Assembly (NCBI GenBank): GCA_008973525.1 | Contig: WACJ01000010.1 | Location: 310,001 to 374,000 of the forward strand | Reading direction: 5' to 3' | Length of the DNA stretch: 64,000 nucleotides | Source: Stenopsyche tienmushanensis | Lineage: Eukaryota; Arthropoda; Insecta; Trichoptera; Stenopsychidae | In this document: piece by piece, positions 12,795-24,080 of the stretch | Layout of the letters: every line of letters begins with the position of its first letter | Numbering within the stretch: position 1 is the first letter of the stretch | Made by a program: the position numbers and the translations under genes | Notes under the pieces: generated by a model | The model's input: only the letters and a program-made list of their open reading frames with translations | Told to the model about the DNA's origin: nothing | The model's database searches: none

Positions 12795-14118
12795 AATAAT
12801 AGTATTTTTGGCAACCAATATAGCCTTTCGAAAGCTGGTCACGGTATTTATCATTTCTTCTCTGCATAAATTAACAAGTATATATTAGATAAATAACATG
12901 AAGAATATTGCATGCTTACATGCAATGGATTTATTAATTTTGCACATAGTCTTTGTAATTAAAAAAATTGTGTTCTTCCAAAATCTAAAAACTGAATCTT
13001 AAATATGCCTGTATATATACAAGCAAAATTGTAATGCTTATCTAAGATTGTCTAAGATTTTATGAACTGAGAAGCTTATGTAGATCACCAGATCTCTAAA
13101 ATAAATCAAATTGCTTCTTCAATTCATGATGTAGATTTTCAATGATTTCTATTTGAGTTATTTGCATAATTTTCCAGAGATTCATTGTTGGTTTCGCCAT
13201 TGAATTAATTGAATGAACACTTCCGTAAATTCTCACACCTATTTTGGAAAGAGGTACTTTAAGTTCATTAGCAATATTTTCGCCCCGAGCTTAGTTAATT
13301 TTGAAAACTTTTGTTCGCTTTGCGACCCATTTTGAAATCGTGGAGCAAAATAGAACGAATAACCCTTTCATCTTCAACAATAATAAACTTCATGCTTTCG
13401 TTATTAATATACAACTTGAAAAGATTTTAGAATATAGCCGCAATCTAAATTTCCTAGCTAATTAACAAAAATACACTAAAAGCCATCTTTAATAGAAGAG
13501 CGGATCTGATTCCTCGGTTTAAATAATAGAAATTTTTAATGTAACATAGAAGTTTTTAAAATACCCTCATTTTTATGTTACGGAAAATTTCAACGTCAAA
13601 AGGAACTGACTGCGTATCGATAATACATATTGATCACAACGGTTCGAACCATAAAATGAAAGGATATAGTTATATCCTGTCCAACACATAGTAGATAATA
13701 GATGACGACGTCACGTTATATGGCCCATTAGTTAGACACGAATACAAGTGATAATGGTGCTAATAAAAGATGTCACGTGACAAAAGAAAAAGGAAATAAA
13801 GGACTCGTATCCTTTTATAAAGGGCCGTGATAACAAAAAACGGTTTCTTTCGTTTATCGGAGAGCATTCTTAGAATCAAATATTTTGATACTCTTGAATG
13901 TGCAAAAGACACAATATTTTTACCGCCGATCGTAAAATATAAAAATATCCGTGGCATACATACGCTTTGTGATAATTTTCTTTTTCGAAATCAAAATGCT
14001 TGTTTCCCTTATTTTTGTTCGATGTAGCTATACATATAAATAGTATAAAATCATGTTTGTTGTCAATATATTCGATGTACGCCTAAGAAAAAATGAATTT
14101 AAAATGATTGAATATATA
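12795..14118. other. No gene seen
   Basis: AT-rich sequence. Overlapping frames at 13760-13957 (-) and 13827-14027 (+) are opposite-strand shadows without recognisable content. Confidence 0.4.
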
Positions 14119-14770
14119 TGAACTAAGGATTCCAACTATTCATCATTAGGTAATCCGATCCCGAGCCAAAATTTCGATCCCGGGATCTCAGAATTGCATT
14201 AGATCATCCCGGGATCAGTCCCGGGATCGTTTAGTCTAGATCTGATATTAGAAGCGAGGTATCGTCATCAGATATTTAAACGCTATAACACCATCAATAT
14301 GACTGATAAAATTCCTTTCTGCTGAGACACTGACTAAAACTCGCAAAATTCCCGATTTCCCGACATTTTTTTTTATTTCCGTCGCTGCAGATGAATGCTT
14401 ATATACTTTAATACTTTGATGTGATTGGTAATTGTATTACAGAGGAATACAAAAATTCTGAACCCCGTATCTATTATATTTCATATCAAAATTCCCATTA
14501 TTAGAGTCGAGGTGTAGTAAATACATCACCGGTAGGGAAAGTTTAATAATAAAAATTTGAAAAATATTTATGTCACGCCACTGTTTCCAAGCGTCCAGAT
14601 TTCGGCGGAAATGTCTCGATTTAGTAGCCTTCGTCGTGCTGGTGAGGTGTACGATTTCTGTTAGATAAAAATTTCAATCCCGAATTTTTCAGGATTACGT
14701 TTATTAATCCCGGGATTCATGAGCATCTAATTCCCGGGATCCCGAGATTAGATTCCTTATTCGTCATTAG
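14119..14770. mobile_element. hAT-like MITE with clustered TCCCGGGA palindromes (copy A)
   Basis: A non-coding element of about 650 bp. Its ends carry TCCCGGGA palindromes at 14178-14185, 14207-14214 and 14219-14226 on the left and at 14708-14715 and 14732-14739 on the right. Clustered subterminal motifs of this kind are typical transposase-binding arrays of hAT elements. The core at about 14280-14535 is repeated in inverted orientation at 20652-20955. Exact ends and target duplication are uncertain; attcatcatta and attcgtcatta at the two sides are candidates. Confidence 0.55.
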
Positions 14771-15538
14771 TCCTGTGAGTTATTTAAAATTTCATCATTA
14801 GATAATAAATTTGAATGAATTCTCTGAATAATACTTTGTGCCAAAGAAATAGCCTCATATTTGGTTAAGTATCGAAAATGTTCATTAGAACTGGGAACAT
14901 TTTCACTTTGTAAATATATCAAGAGTGTGATTATTTTTTTTTGTGTCGGCGTTCGATCATTCTCTTTTTTATTGCATGTAATAATTCTTCACTTAATGAA
15001 CTTCCAAAATTTTCAAACTTATTAAATATAAATTTATAAACTCCCAAGGCCGTTATTAGTCCTTTCAAACCGGAGAACATACACGCTACGCTCTAATGTA
15101 AATCCACTTTTCTGACAGCCCCGCCGCAGCGTGTGACAAGCTTGATAATGAACCAGGCTCAATAAATGAACCTTAACACTGTTGATAGCACACAACATTC
15201 GTTTATTTATTCGGAATATTTCTTAATGTTCAACTTGCATGGTATGTGCTTTCTGTTGTTCAGCTATTTTTGCCAATTATTGTGTTGCGAAAATAAAAGT
15301 ACAAAGTTACCGTGCAAGTCTGTCAGTTTATTTTTCAATGAGTAGATTTTGCAAAAGAGGGCTAATGACGCTACTCCAGAACGGTCAAGGAGGAATAACA
15401 AAATTGGTCAACGATAAGAATACGCTAGTATCTTAATTATCAAAACAAACGCCTGCCCTCAAGACAACACGAACAAAAGTCATCTTATCTTTGTTGAAAG
15501 AGATTAATAGCTTATCCGACGATAGCGATTTCAGTTAA

Positions 15539-15985
15539 TCATATCTTAATTTTATGACGGTTAAATGTTTCTTTAGAGTACAATTTTTTTGTTGAATAGT
15601 AAGTATGCACGAGTGTATGATACTTCCAAGATTTCCGGTCCGATAGGGTTAATGTTGCATTGTTGTTACTTAATTCATTAATAGCAACTTCCATTGGAGT
15701 CAGAATATCAATTAAATTTCTTAAAATCGTTAATTCACTTTCAGAAACAATATCCATATTCATACCCGCCAATATTTTATTAACAGGATCAAAAACTACC
15801 CCTGAGTAATGGTTTCGCCCAGATAGTGAATACCACGGTATTCGTGTGATCTTTCGTCGATTTTGTAAAATATTCTATTAAAAATGTATACAAATACTAT
15901 TCAGATAACCGAATAACCGAATATGGAATAGTTGAAAAATGTCCGAATATATTCGAATAACTGGATTGGAATCCCTAGGAGCGAC
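15539..15985 (-). pseudogene. hAT transposase relic with terminal-repeat-like end
   Basis: The 77-codon minus-strand frame at 15539-15772 contains ILTPMEVAINELSNNNATL, which matches the pattern of the hAT C-terminal half (a leucine-rich LxPFxxxTxxLS segment followed by a threonine or serine and leucine). To its right, toward 15985, the sequence ends in a repetitive ATTCGAATATATTCGGA / GGTTATTCGG region of the sort found at hAT ends. The DNA-binding N-terminus is absent, so this is an internally deleted or truncated copy. The family call is moderate and the element limits are approximate. Confidence 0.45.
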
Positions 15986-16425
15986 TAAGGAGTGTGGGGA
16001 GACTAAGGAAGGAACGGCAGATATCAGATCAAATACCACCCCTTCGCCTAAAAATCTTTGTATTTATAAATAATGTTATTAAATTCGTTATTTATATAAA
16101 ATATATTTTTCAGACGGGGCACCATCGCATGGAAATGTACTTGTATGAAATATTTCACCCATTCTTTCAAAGCATTTTCAACATGATTTCAAATGTTGCT
16201 AAATTAAGCTCTTTCACAAGTCTCAGGTTTCACAAAAATGGCTAGCGGCAAACGAGAACGGCTTCCAAATAAAGTGTCAACGAGTAAACTTCAACACACA
16301 GCAAAAATTTATACAGGTGACCCTCGTATAACAAAGTCGTTTAGTTTCACGAAATAATTTAAATATTTACTTGCATACATATATATAATACTTTATCGTT
16401 CTATTCAATACACAACCCACTAGAC

Positions 16426-16688
16426 CAGCAGTTCTTAAGCTCATGTAATCCACGGGCCCCCAGAACTCTTGAGCAAAATTTCTTTCGCGGACCCCCTCTT
16501 GAACCAATTTTTTTTTTGCGGATCCCATCCCTTATGACTTAATTTTTCAAGCAAACATTTTTGGTCAAATTTTGGTCAAAATATATCTTCTTACAATGTT
16601 TTCGGTAAATAAATCCATGAAATTATCTTGTTCAAGTATAGATAAATGCCTTTTTTATATTTCGCGGACCCCAGTTTAAGAGCAGCTG
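16426..16688 (-). mobile_element. hAT MITE with 7/8-bp target duplication
   Basis: The 263-bp element begins CAGCAGTTCTTAAGC and ends TTTAAGAGCAGCTG. It carries subterminal gtCCGCGg-type motifs (cgcggacccc). The flanks are CACTAGAC (16418-16425) and TACTAGAC (16689-16696), an 8-bp duplication with one mismatch, as expected of hAT transposons. It is the same family as 18556-18837, in opposite orientation. It has no coding capacity. Confidence 0.8.
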
Positions 16689-16696
16689 TACTAGAC

Positions 16697-17190
16697 CAAA
16701 TATTAGGTAAAGTTTGACTGGGTTTGAGAAATTCATAATAAATAACTCCAGATAAATACCACCACACACAAAGAAGAACCTTCTTTATTGTTAGTGTTGA
16801 TCGAAGGGTCGCAACAGGTACATGTCCCGAAGAAAGCCATTGTTTTTTTTCGTACAAAACTATTGTATAGCATCCATTTCTCATCTCCAGTTACAATTAA
16901 CTTGTTCGACCGTAGCGTTGTCTTGAAATCGTTGCCCTCCTAATGCCTCTTTCAATGGACCAAACATATGGTAGTCACATGGGGCTAAGTCTGGACTATA
17001 GGGTGGGCGTTCAAAAGTCTCCCCTTATAAGTAGATCTAATGAATTAATATAAGAATCTAATAGCTGTCATAAAAAAAAGCAATCAATGAAATACTCTTC
17101 GGGTCCCAAAATACTGTAACCATCACTTTTCCAGCAGTCTGTTTCTCGATTTTCAGACCTTTATGAAACTTTTGGGCATCACCGATTTAT
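16697..17190 (-). pseudogene. Fused fragments of two mariner transposases
   Basis: On the minus strand, the part nearest 17190 reads a degraded KVMVTVFWDPKS block (about 17080-17130). It continues into PPYSPDLAPCDYHMFGPLK (about 16960-17020), the C-terminal catalytic-aspartate block of one mariner. It then runs, near 16905, into LIVTGDEKWMLYN and KVLLCVWWYLSGVIYYEFLK (16715-16900), the first catalytic block and middle of a different mariner. A single transposase has these blocks in the other order, so two elements are joined. The hAT MITE at 16426-16688 abuts the fragment. Neither is functional. Confidence 0.7.
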
Positions 17191-18299
17191 GTCTCGAGTC
17201 TTTTCAAAATTTCACGCCTTCGTTTACGACAAAAAGAATAATTACGTGTTGCACAACAGAGAATACTACTTCTCGTCTTCTTATTTCATTGACAGGATCA
17301 AGATGCTTCCTATTCGATGGCAAAAAATCACTAATAAATTTGTACAGCAAAATACCGCTACCGCTTATACCTTATTGATTTTACATGTCACAATTGATTT
17401 TTTTTTTTTCGACTAATTGAGAATTTCATGGACCATTTGTCAATTTTATCCTAGGCGACCGTATAAAGATGCGCGTGTGTTTGACTCACTCCTCCTATAT
17501 CTTTAAAGGTTAACAATAAAAGAATTATATTCATATCCTTTATTCGGTGCCACCTGTGACCAAACGAGGCATGAATTTGCAGATAACGTACGAATGTATG
17601 ATTTATGCTGCCATTACCGGCATACAAACAGAAGAAAGAAGCTATATTTATATTCAAAGAAAGTTTCAAACCCTAAAAGCAGGAATAAACATCAAACACA
17701 CATTTGGGCAGATTAAAGAAACGTGAACTTTCTACTTATGCCGACCGAGATCCATGCATATCATTCGGAAATGATCCCATGAATTCAAAACAAATAACAA
17801 TTGTCCCATCAGTAACTTATGATCCCAAATGTATTCAAAGCATTTTTAATAGAATATTATTATCATCAACATAAAATCTCCATATGGTAATCTTTCTTAA
17901 GGAAAAAAAGAAAATGCGTGAATCTCTCGTTAGTCTTCCAGTTGAAATTTCTTAGCTCCTAAAAAATTTGATTTTATGAATCCAGAATAAAGCGCATGCA
18001 GTGAAAATGCAAGACTTCTTTATTCCTAAAAAACGATATTGAATTATACGGATTTTATAGGCAAGCGAAATAAAGTACGACTTAAGTGCATAAATAATTT
18101 GAAGTACCGAGTGGTCGTGAAAAAAAAGACTTTCTCGGTTCTAAATTTGGTCTCCAGTGCTCAAGCAACTGCCTTCTACTTGCATTTGCATATCAGAGCT
18201 TGAAAAATGTGGGTAGTTTGAAAACGATTGTTTGAATGATGCTTATTCAGGAGAACTACTATAGTCGAATTCAAAAATTAAATGTTGGACTATCTCATA
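17191..18299. other. No gene seen
   Basis: Overlapping short frames at 17163-17378 and 17189-17416 (+) and 17451-17669 (-) have no recognisable domain. The left edge is probably still mariner-derived. Confidence 0.35.
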
Positions 18300-18555
18300 C
18301 AATGCCGCTCAAAACAGTTTTCCAAACATTTTTTGTCGAATCACACCCATTTAGACTTTAAATGATAGTATTTCCAATAAATTTTGATAATGTACAAGTA
18401 TGAATTCTATTGAAATAAAAAGTAAGACAAAATAAAATAGAAACAATTATTTGAACAGTTTTGTGCACACAGACATCGCTGTCACTATTCACCGGCTAAA
18501 CCTATCATTTTTGGTTAGTACCGTCATACATTTAGGGAAGATTATACTCTAACTC

Positions 18556-18837
18556 AGCAGTTCTTAAACTGGGGTCCGCGAAACCTTTTTTAGGAGTCCG
18601 CGAAAATTTTAAAAAACATGCATCTATACTTGAACAAGATATTTTCATGAAATAATTTGCAGAGAACATTTGAAGAAGATCTATTTTGACCAATATTTGA
18701 CCAAGAAATGTTGGTTTGTTAGAAAAATCAAGTCACAAGGGATGAGATCCACCAAAAAAAATTGTTCAAGGGGAGTCCGCGAAAAAAATATTAGCTCAAG
18801 AGGGGGTCCGCGAACTACACAAGTTTAATTAGCACTG
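18556..18837 (+). mobile_element. hAT MITE nested in the Tc1 element
   Basis: The element begins CAGCAGTTCTTAAACT and ends AGTTTAATTAGCACTG, imperfect inverted repeats with subterminal GGGGTCCGCGAA motifs at both sides. The flanks CTCTAACT (18548-18555) and CTCTAGTT (18838-18845) agree at six of eight positions, consistent with an old 8-bp hAT target duplication. It is the same family as 16426-16688. Confidence 0.75.
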
Positions 18838-19330
18838 CTCTAGTTGATGAAGCCTCTCTACAACAACAAAGAAAACAAATCTAGTCCTGTCTAAAACCCT
18901 GTCTTCCAATACGCCCTACTGAATCTTCCTGGACCACACAGGAGTTGGCATTAGCTCATCAGTGCCATTCGTAAGGGTGGACCAAATTTTAGTTAATAAC
19001 GCCGTGCAGATTGCGGTTCAAGTCAAGGAATTTCTCCAAGTAGACGTCAGTTGAATGATAGTTGCAAGTGCACTCAAGTCCACATCTCTCCATTAAAAAG
19101 GGTAAAAACCATGTCTAACTTCGCACCATTGCCGGAAGAGGCTTGAATTTGTAAAAAACTACATCTACTGAACTTTAGAGAATTAGAAACGGTTTATCTG
19201 GTCAAATGAAACGAAGGTATTCGTATCCTATCGGATGATTTGCAGTGAGACTGGTTCAAGGCCAGAAGAAATTCTGAGAGCAAGTCAATCCTGAGCTCAA
19301 CCAACAGTTAAGCACGGAGGCGGACGAACC

Positions 19331-19681
19331 ATGGTTTGGGCATGTTTTACGGCCCTTGACACTAATAGAGGGCAACATGGACCAGGAGCTCTACAAAAAA
19401 ACCATTCTGGAAAACGACTTGGAAGAAACAGTTTGATTTTGTGGATTAGACAAAGAAAGAATTATATTCCGATGGAGACCCTAAGAAAACAACCAGCTCC
19501 GTCAAAAAGGGGTTGGAGGAGAATAATTGGGAAATCATCCCTTGACATGCATATGATCGAGAAGCTCTGGTATCAAGTCAAGTGTGCTTTGGTTCGATAT
19601 CCAACCCAATTGTTTTCTTGTGCGGAGCTTTGGACTCGGTTCCAAAAAGAATGGAACAACGTCACTACGGAAAAATGTTAG
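19331..19681 (+). pseudogene. C-terminal part of Tc1-like transposase
   Basis: The longest remaining frame of the Tc1 element, 116 codons. It starts in the TMVWACFTAL block that follows the first catalytic aspartate and ends with a FQKEWNNVTTEKC tail typical of Tc1 C-termini. The middle of the frame, around GPGALQKNHSGKRLG, looks frameshifted relative to the family. The final catalytic residue block reads SLDMHMIEKLW, where the family usually has SPDLNPIENLW. It is a decayed DDE enzyme that would have acted at the ends of its own element. Confidence 0.8.
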
Positions 19682-20651
19682 AAGCTAATTTCCTTAATTC
19701 TCTAGTCGATTGCAAGCCGTAATTGATGCAAAAGGCCCGACAAAATACTGAACAAAACTGTTCAAATGCTTTTTTCCATGTTTTGTCTTACTTTTTCTTT
19801 CAATGAAATTCATGCTTACACATTATCAAATATAATAGAAATACTATATTTCAAAATCGGAACGGGTGTTATTCGACAAAAAACGAAGCGAAAATAAACG
19901 TTTGAACAGTTTTGAGCGGCACTGTATATCTCTCTTCGGATAGATCGGAGTTAATTAATGTGGCATCGCTTGCTCAAAATCCTATCTATATGGAAGATAT
20001 TATAAAAATCAAAACGCAGTCAGCTTTTAAAATATGAACATCATTAGGTGTAACGATTATTGTTACTGGAGTAATCAATTTGCCAAATTTCCGCCAACTT
20101 TTGCATTCGCACAGTAGATAAATATGATAAAATTTAATTAAATCCGAAGCGCTATAATGCTGAACAAAGCGCAAATGTTTAATTTTCAATGAGACACACA
20201 CACACACAAAATAACATCATGCCCTCATCAAATTTATTAATCATTATTTTTGACAGCACGGCGCGTTCAAATACTTATTAACTCCGGCATACAAACGAGA
20301 CAAATATTACTGTTTGCTCGTACCGACAAAACTCAAATTTGACCCTCTCTTGCACAAGAAAAATAAAGCACTTCTGGGAATTACAGATGAATTTTGTATT
20401 TTGTACTATTTTTCATATTTAAAAATGCATAATAGGATAAGCTACATAATATTTTTCAAACTATCAAACGCAATAATTTAAGTAGTGAATCAATTTTTAA
20501 ATGACATAAATGTATTTTTAATTATTCGTATGTGCACTGCTTATCGTCCACAAAAATCTACTTTTTCTCAGGATCGCGTATCGCGAGTCAATCTTGTATA
20601 TCAATAAATCTTAATACTGTTGATAGAACACAATATTCGTTCATTTCTTTG

Positions 20652-20955
20652 CGTAAACCGGTGATGTATTTACTACACCTCGACTCTAATAATGGGAATA
20701 TTAATATGAAATATAATAGATATGGGGCTCAGAATTTTTGTATACCTCCGTAATATAATTACGAATCACATCAAAGTATTATAGTATGTAAGTATTAATC
20801 TGCAGCGATGGAAATAAATAATTTGTCGGGAAATCGGGAATTTTGCGAATTTTAGTCCGTGTCTCAGCAAAAAGGAATTTTATCAATCATATTGATGGTG
20901 TTATACGAAAATCAACTCAATTCGAACTAGCGTTTAAATATCTGATGACGATACC
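20652..20955 (-). mobile_element. MITE copy B (core of the element at 14119-14770)
   Basis: This segment is an inverted, roughly 300-bp copy of 14255-14535. Shared phrases include GATGTATTTACTACACCTCG, GGGAAATCGGGAATTTTGCG and ATCTGATGACGATACC. The outer CCCGGGA-rich ends of copy A are missing. A short extra segment at about 20912-20932 interrupts the alignment. The sequence at about 20610-20650 also resembles 15170-15215. Confidence 0.65.
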
Positions 20956-21051
20956 ATGATCAGACATGATGCAGACTGTGCATTCGATCTCGTTAGCCTC
21001 CTTATCTATAGCCGACTTTCTATATTTTTCCCCGTCCCAAAGACTATGCTT

Positions 21052-21204
21052 ATGCCGTGCGTACACAAACAATATTTTTACTAATTTTATGTTATTTCCG
21101 AAAGTGTAAACAATAAGTTGACAAAGTTTTATTGCAATCGGATGAACAGTATGATAGTGCATTAAATACGAACAAACAAAGATTATTTTTATATATTAAA
21201 TATT
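21052..21204 (-). mobile_element. Helitron-like 5' end fragment
   Basis: The complement contains TATTTAATGCACTATCATAC and CAACTTATTGTTTACAC in the same order and spacing as the elements at 4770-4965 and 12057-12248. The 3' CTAG end is not seen. It is a truncated copy. Confidence 0.5.
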
Positions 21205-23429
21205 TCCATTAAAATATTTTTTTTTTCGAAAAATAAAATGATCATTACTTTTTTCATATACGAAAGTTCAGGCCTTAGATTTTAATTTTAATTCTATTAA
21301 TATGAACAAAATCCATAGCAGAAATATTGAAAAAATATTACTTTTATCCAGAATCGCCATTGCGATTAAAATCATATTCTTACTTTGAAATGAGTATAAC
21401 TACTAATTCGTACGCTTTAAAATACAACGTTAATTACTTATTCATGGTATGAGTTCACACAACTCCCAAGTAAATTGCTGTAACTCTCCAGTATGCTGAA
21501 AATCATATCTGCGCCATGAATTATCATGGCAGTTTCAATGCTAATGGGATCTAGACATTATGTTAGTTGAGAATGCATTATACGAACTCATGTTATAAAT
21601 ATGTTCATATTAACACTGGAAATTTCGGTCAACGCTAGCCCAATTGTTTCCAGCCCAATGTTGCAACCGCAGCTTGCTTAGTATTATTCGCTGCAAACGA
21701 ATTCATTGTTATACAGTAAAATGGCATAAATAAATCCTGATTATTCACAGCATAAGTTGATATTAATTTAGGCAAAATTCGTAAAAGCGAATCGAGTTAA
21801 ACGTAATTTAATTTTTATGTCCCATTGCACGATGTGCGCAAGGTAGATTTCGTTTTCAAACGACCCGTTAAACATTTTTAATAGCTACGCAAGGATGCTG
21901 AAAATGACGTGACTTGAATTATTCATAATAAACCACTATACTAAATGTGCTGAAAACCGGCGACATTTTAACTCTTGTATATTGATGACATCAACATCAT
22001 CATATTATGTCATCAACATCAGCGTATTTTGTATTAAAACTGGTCAGTACTAGGGTGGAACTTTTAAAAAATTGGGCAGCCACCCCATCATATAATTTTT
22101 TATTCCTATAGTATTGATCAGAGAGAATGTAAAACTTTCACATCCATATTCCAAAACAACATTTTATATCACCCAATATTTCGTTCAGAATTAAATTAAT
22201 TAATCAGGGTCTATTCATGAAAAAATTCATTCATTGATGAGTGTTTCTTTTTAAAGATTGATCAAACATTTAAATATTCCTCAAATTTACTAACCAGTTT
22301 TCAGCAACTTCCATATCCAATAACGCTTAATATATCCAGCCTCTTTTGATAGAACAACTTCTAGATTTATCTCAACTTTAAACACTTTTTTTACAGTAAA
22401 AATCATTAATTAATTACATGTATAATACATTAATCTTAATAGTGTTCTCTTCGTAGACTTCACACATCCATTGTTTTACTTTTGGGATGTTTGTCTAATT
22501 TAAACAAGAAAAACATGCAATCTGAATGAGTTTTACTGGACTCCATTTTTTATTTAAAAATAAATAGAAAGATGAGATAGTTACAGTCGTGGAAATAAGC
22601 TACGAAAAACTTATATACTTTCTTTTAATTTCCAGCACGATGCCTATTAAATTTAAATAAATCTTAGATTGCAAACAAATATTCATATCAACACTTTGAG
22701 AGACAGAGATATATTTTGATTATCCTTAATCATGGTGGTTTAAAATTTTCCAGAAAATATAATTAATATGTTTTATGTTTATAATATTACTTTGTATTTC
22801 GCTCTAAAATGATATGCTTGATAGCAAGCATTCCTTGTCTTGAACACAAAGGACCTTTATACCTGTACATAAATTTTAACTATCATGATGGAGTATCTAT
22901 AGCTATTACTTTAAATTTACAAAGAGTCAAAAACCTATTTATAAAATGTTATTAATGTTAATTTGTTCTTTTCTGTACTCATCCTCAAACTTAAAGCAAT
23001 TTAAATTAAATATAAACTCCAAGGAATTTAAAACTAGTTGAATCATCCCTTATTTATGAACTTAATTTATATTTAAATAAATTTCATAAAATATATTGAA
23101 ATGATGAAACCCTCTAATTCGTTTTAACATAAGTATAACATACGTACAGTCAAATTCGATTGTACCATGAATTTTAATGGACATTCGCAATAATGCTAAA
23201 AATTTGTAATCAAAAATATTTTGCAATCATAATTAGCACCCCCAACATCGTCATAACGGTTATAACGAGCAATATTAAAAAAGGTTAAAAAATTTTATTT
23301 TGTATTTTGGTCAAAATAAGCCTCGTATATACAAAGAAATATGTTTAATATCCTCGATCCCTCGTCATTAAAGGCCTTAATAAAATATGTAAGCAATCTT
23401 AAATATTTTTTTAAATTAATAGCAAATTA
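21205..23429. other. No gene seen
   Basis: Very AT-rich sequence with no open frame above background and no terminal repeats that I could pair. Confidence 0.45.
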
Positions 23430-24080
23430 CACTTAAGCCTTTTTTATGCGGTATTCCACGGAAAGTCGCACTAAAAAAGCTATGACTTCCATAGAAAAAG
23501 TTAAGATGCGTTCCATGGATTTTGAAAACCGCATAACATTGAAACTGCTATATAAAATATATTCAAAATCGCATAAAAAAAGTTAATCAAAAAAAACATA
23601 AAAACAATAAGGCAAAACATCTTTGGTAATATTAAAAGGACGTCTGACATCTGAGATCTCAAATGTCAGACATCCACTAGAAAAATACAAATTATTTTAA
23701 TTACAAATTATCATCGCTTTCGTTGCGATTTTCGATATGACTCAAAATTGCTCTCTTCTTCAGAAGAAATAGCATACCCAATTTTGAAAATTCTTTTGGA
23801 GAATATATTTTTAAACGTCGAAACATTGTAACAATACAAAAAAATAACGAAATCAATTTTTTAAGAAATCTAAATCAGAATAAAGGGTGTGGTCGTAATT
23901 CAGCGATGCAATATGATTTACACAGTCCCAAATTATATTTTTTTCCAATTTCGGTTAGTGTTGATGATTTATTTCTAATTATATCCAAAATATCTCGATA
24001 TGTACTCTTTATAAAATTTAAAAAAAGGTGCTTTAATAAAACCGCATAACTTCGAAATCGCACAAAAAGAGGTTTGAGTG
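23430..24080 (-). mobile_element. Internally deleted pogo/Tigger-like element (copy 1)
   Basis: The 651-bp element is flanked by TA on both sides. Its ends are CACTTAAGCCTTTTTTATGC and the complement CACTCAAACCTCTTTTTGTG. The minus strand keeps a small N-terminal remnant, DILDIIRNKSSTLTEIGKKY (near 23930-23995), which fits the psq-type helix-turn-helix of pogo/CENP-B transposases. Nearer 23700-23820 it has a serine/glutamate-rich C-terminal-like remnant. The catalytic DDE part is absent. A second copy in opposite orientation lies at 51898-52457. Confidence 0.65.

Larger units (their letters stand above)
18300..19924 (+). mobile_element. Tc1-like transposon with long inverted repeats, inactive
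   Basis: The element lies between TA dinucleotides at 18298-18299 and 19925-19926. Its ends, CAATGCCGCTCAAAACAG and the complement CAGTGCCGCTCAAAACTG, continue as inverted repeats of roughly 200 bp. Each arm also has an inner TTTGAACAGTTTTG, an inverted version of the outer site, so each end has two likely transposase-binding sites. Between them the + strand reads a Tc1 transposase relic. It shows a WKRFIWSNETKVF first catalytic block near 19190-19230, VKHGGGRTMVWACFTAL near 19310-19350, and a final SLDMHMIEKLW block (D34E region) near 19540-19575. It has several stops and frame changes. A 282-bp hAT MITE is inserted in the left part. Confidence 0.85.

Noticed and set aside
14178..14226. Transcription-factor binding cluster of a host gene
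   Set aside because: The motif arrays occur at both ends of a repeated element and no gene is near, so transposon ends explain them better.
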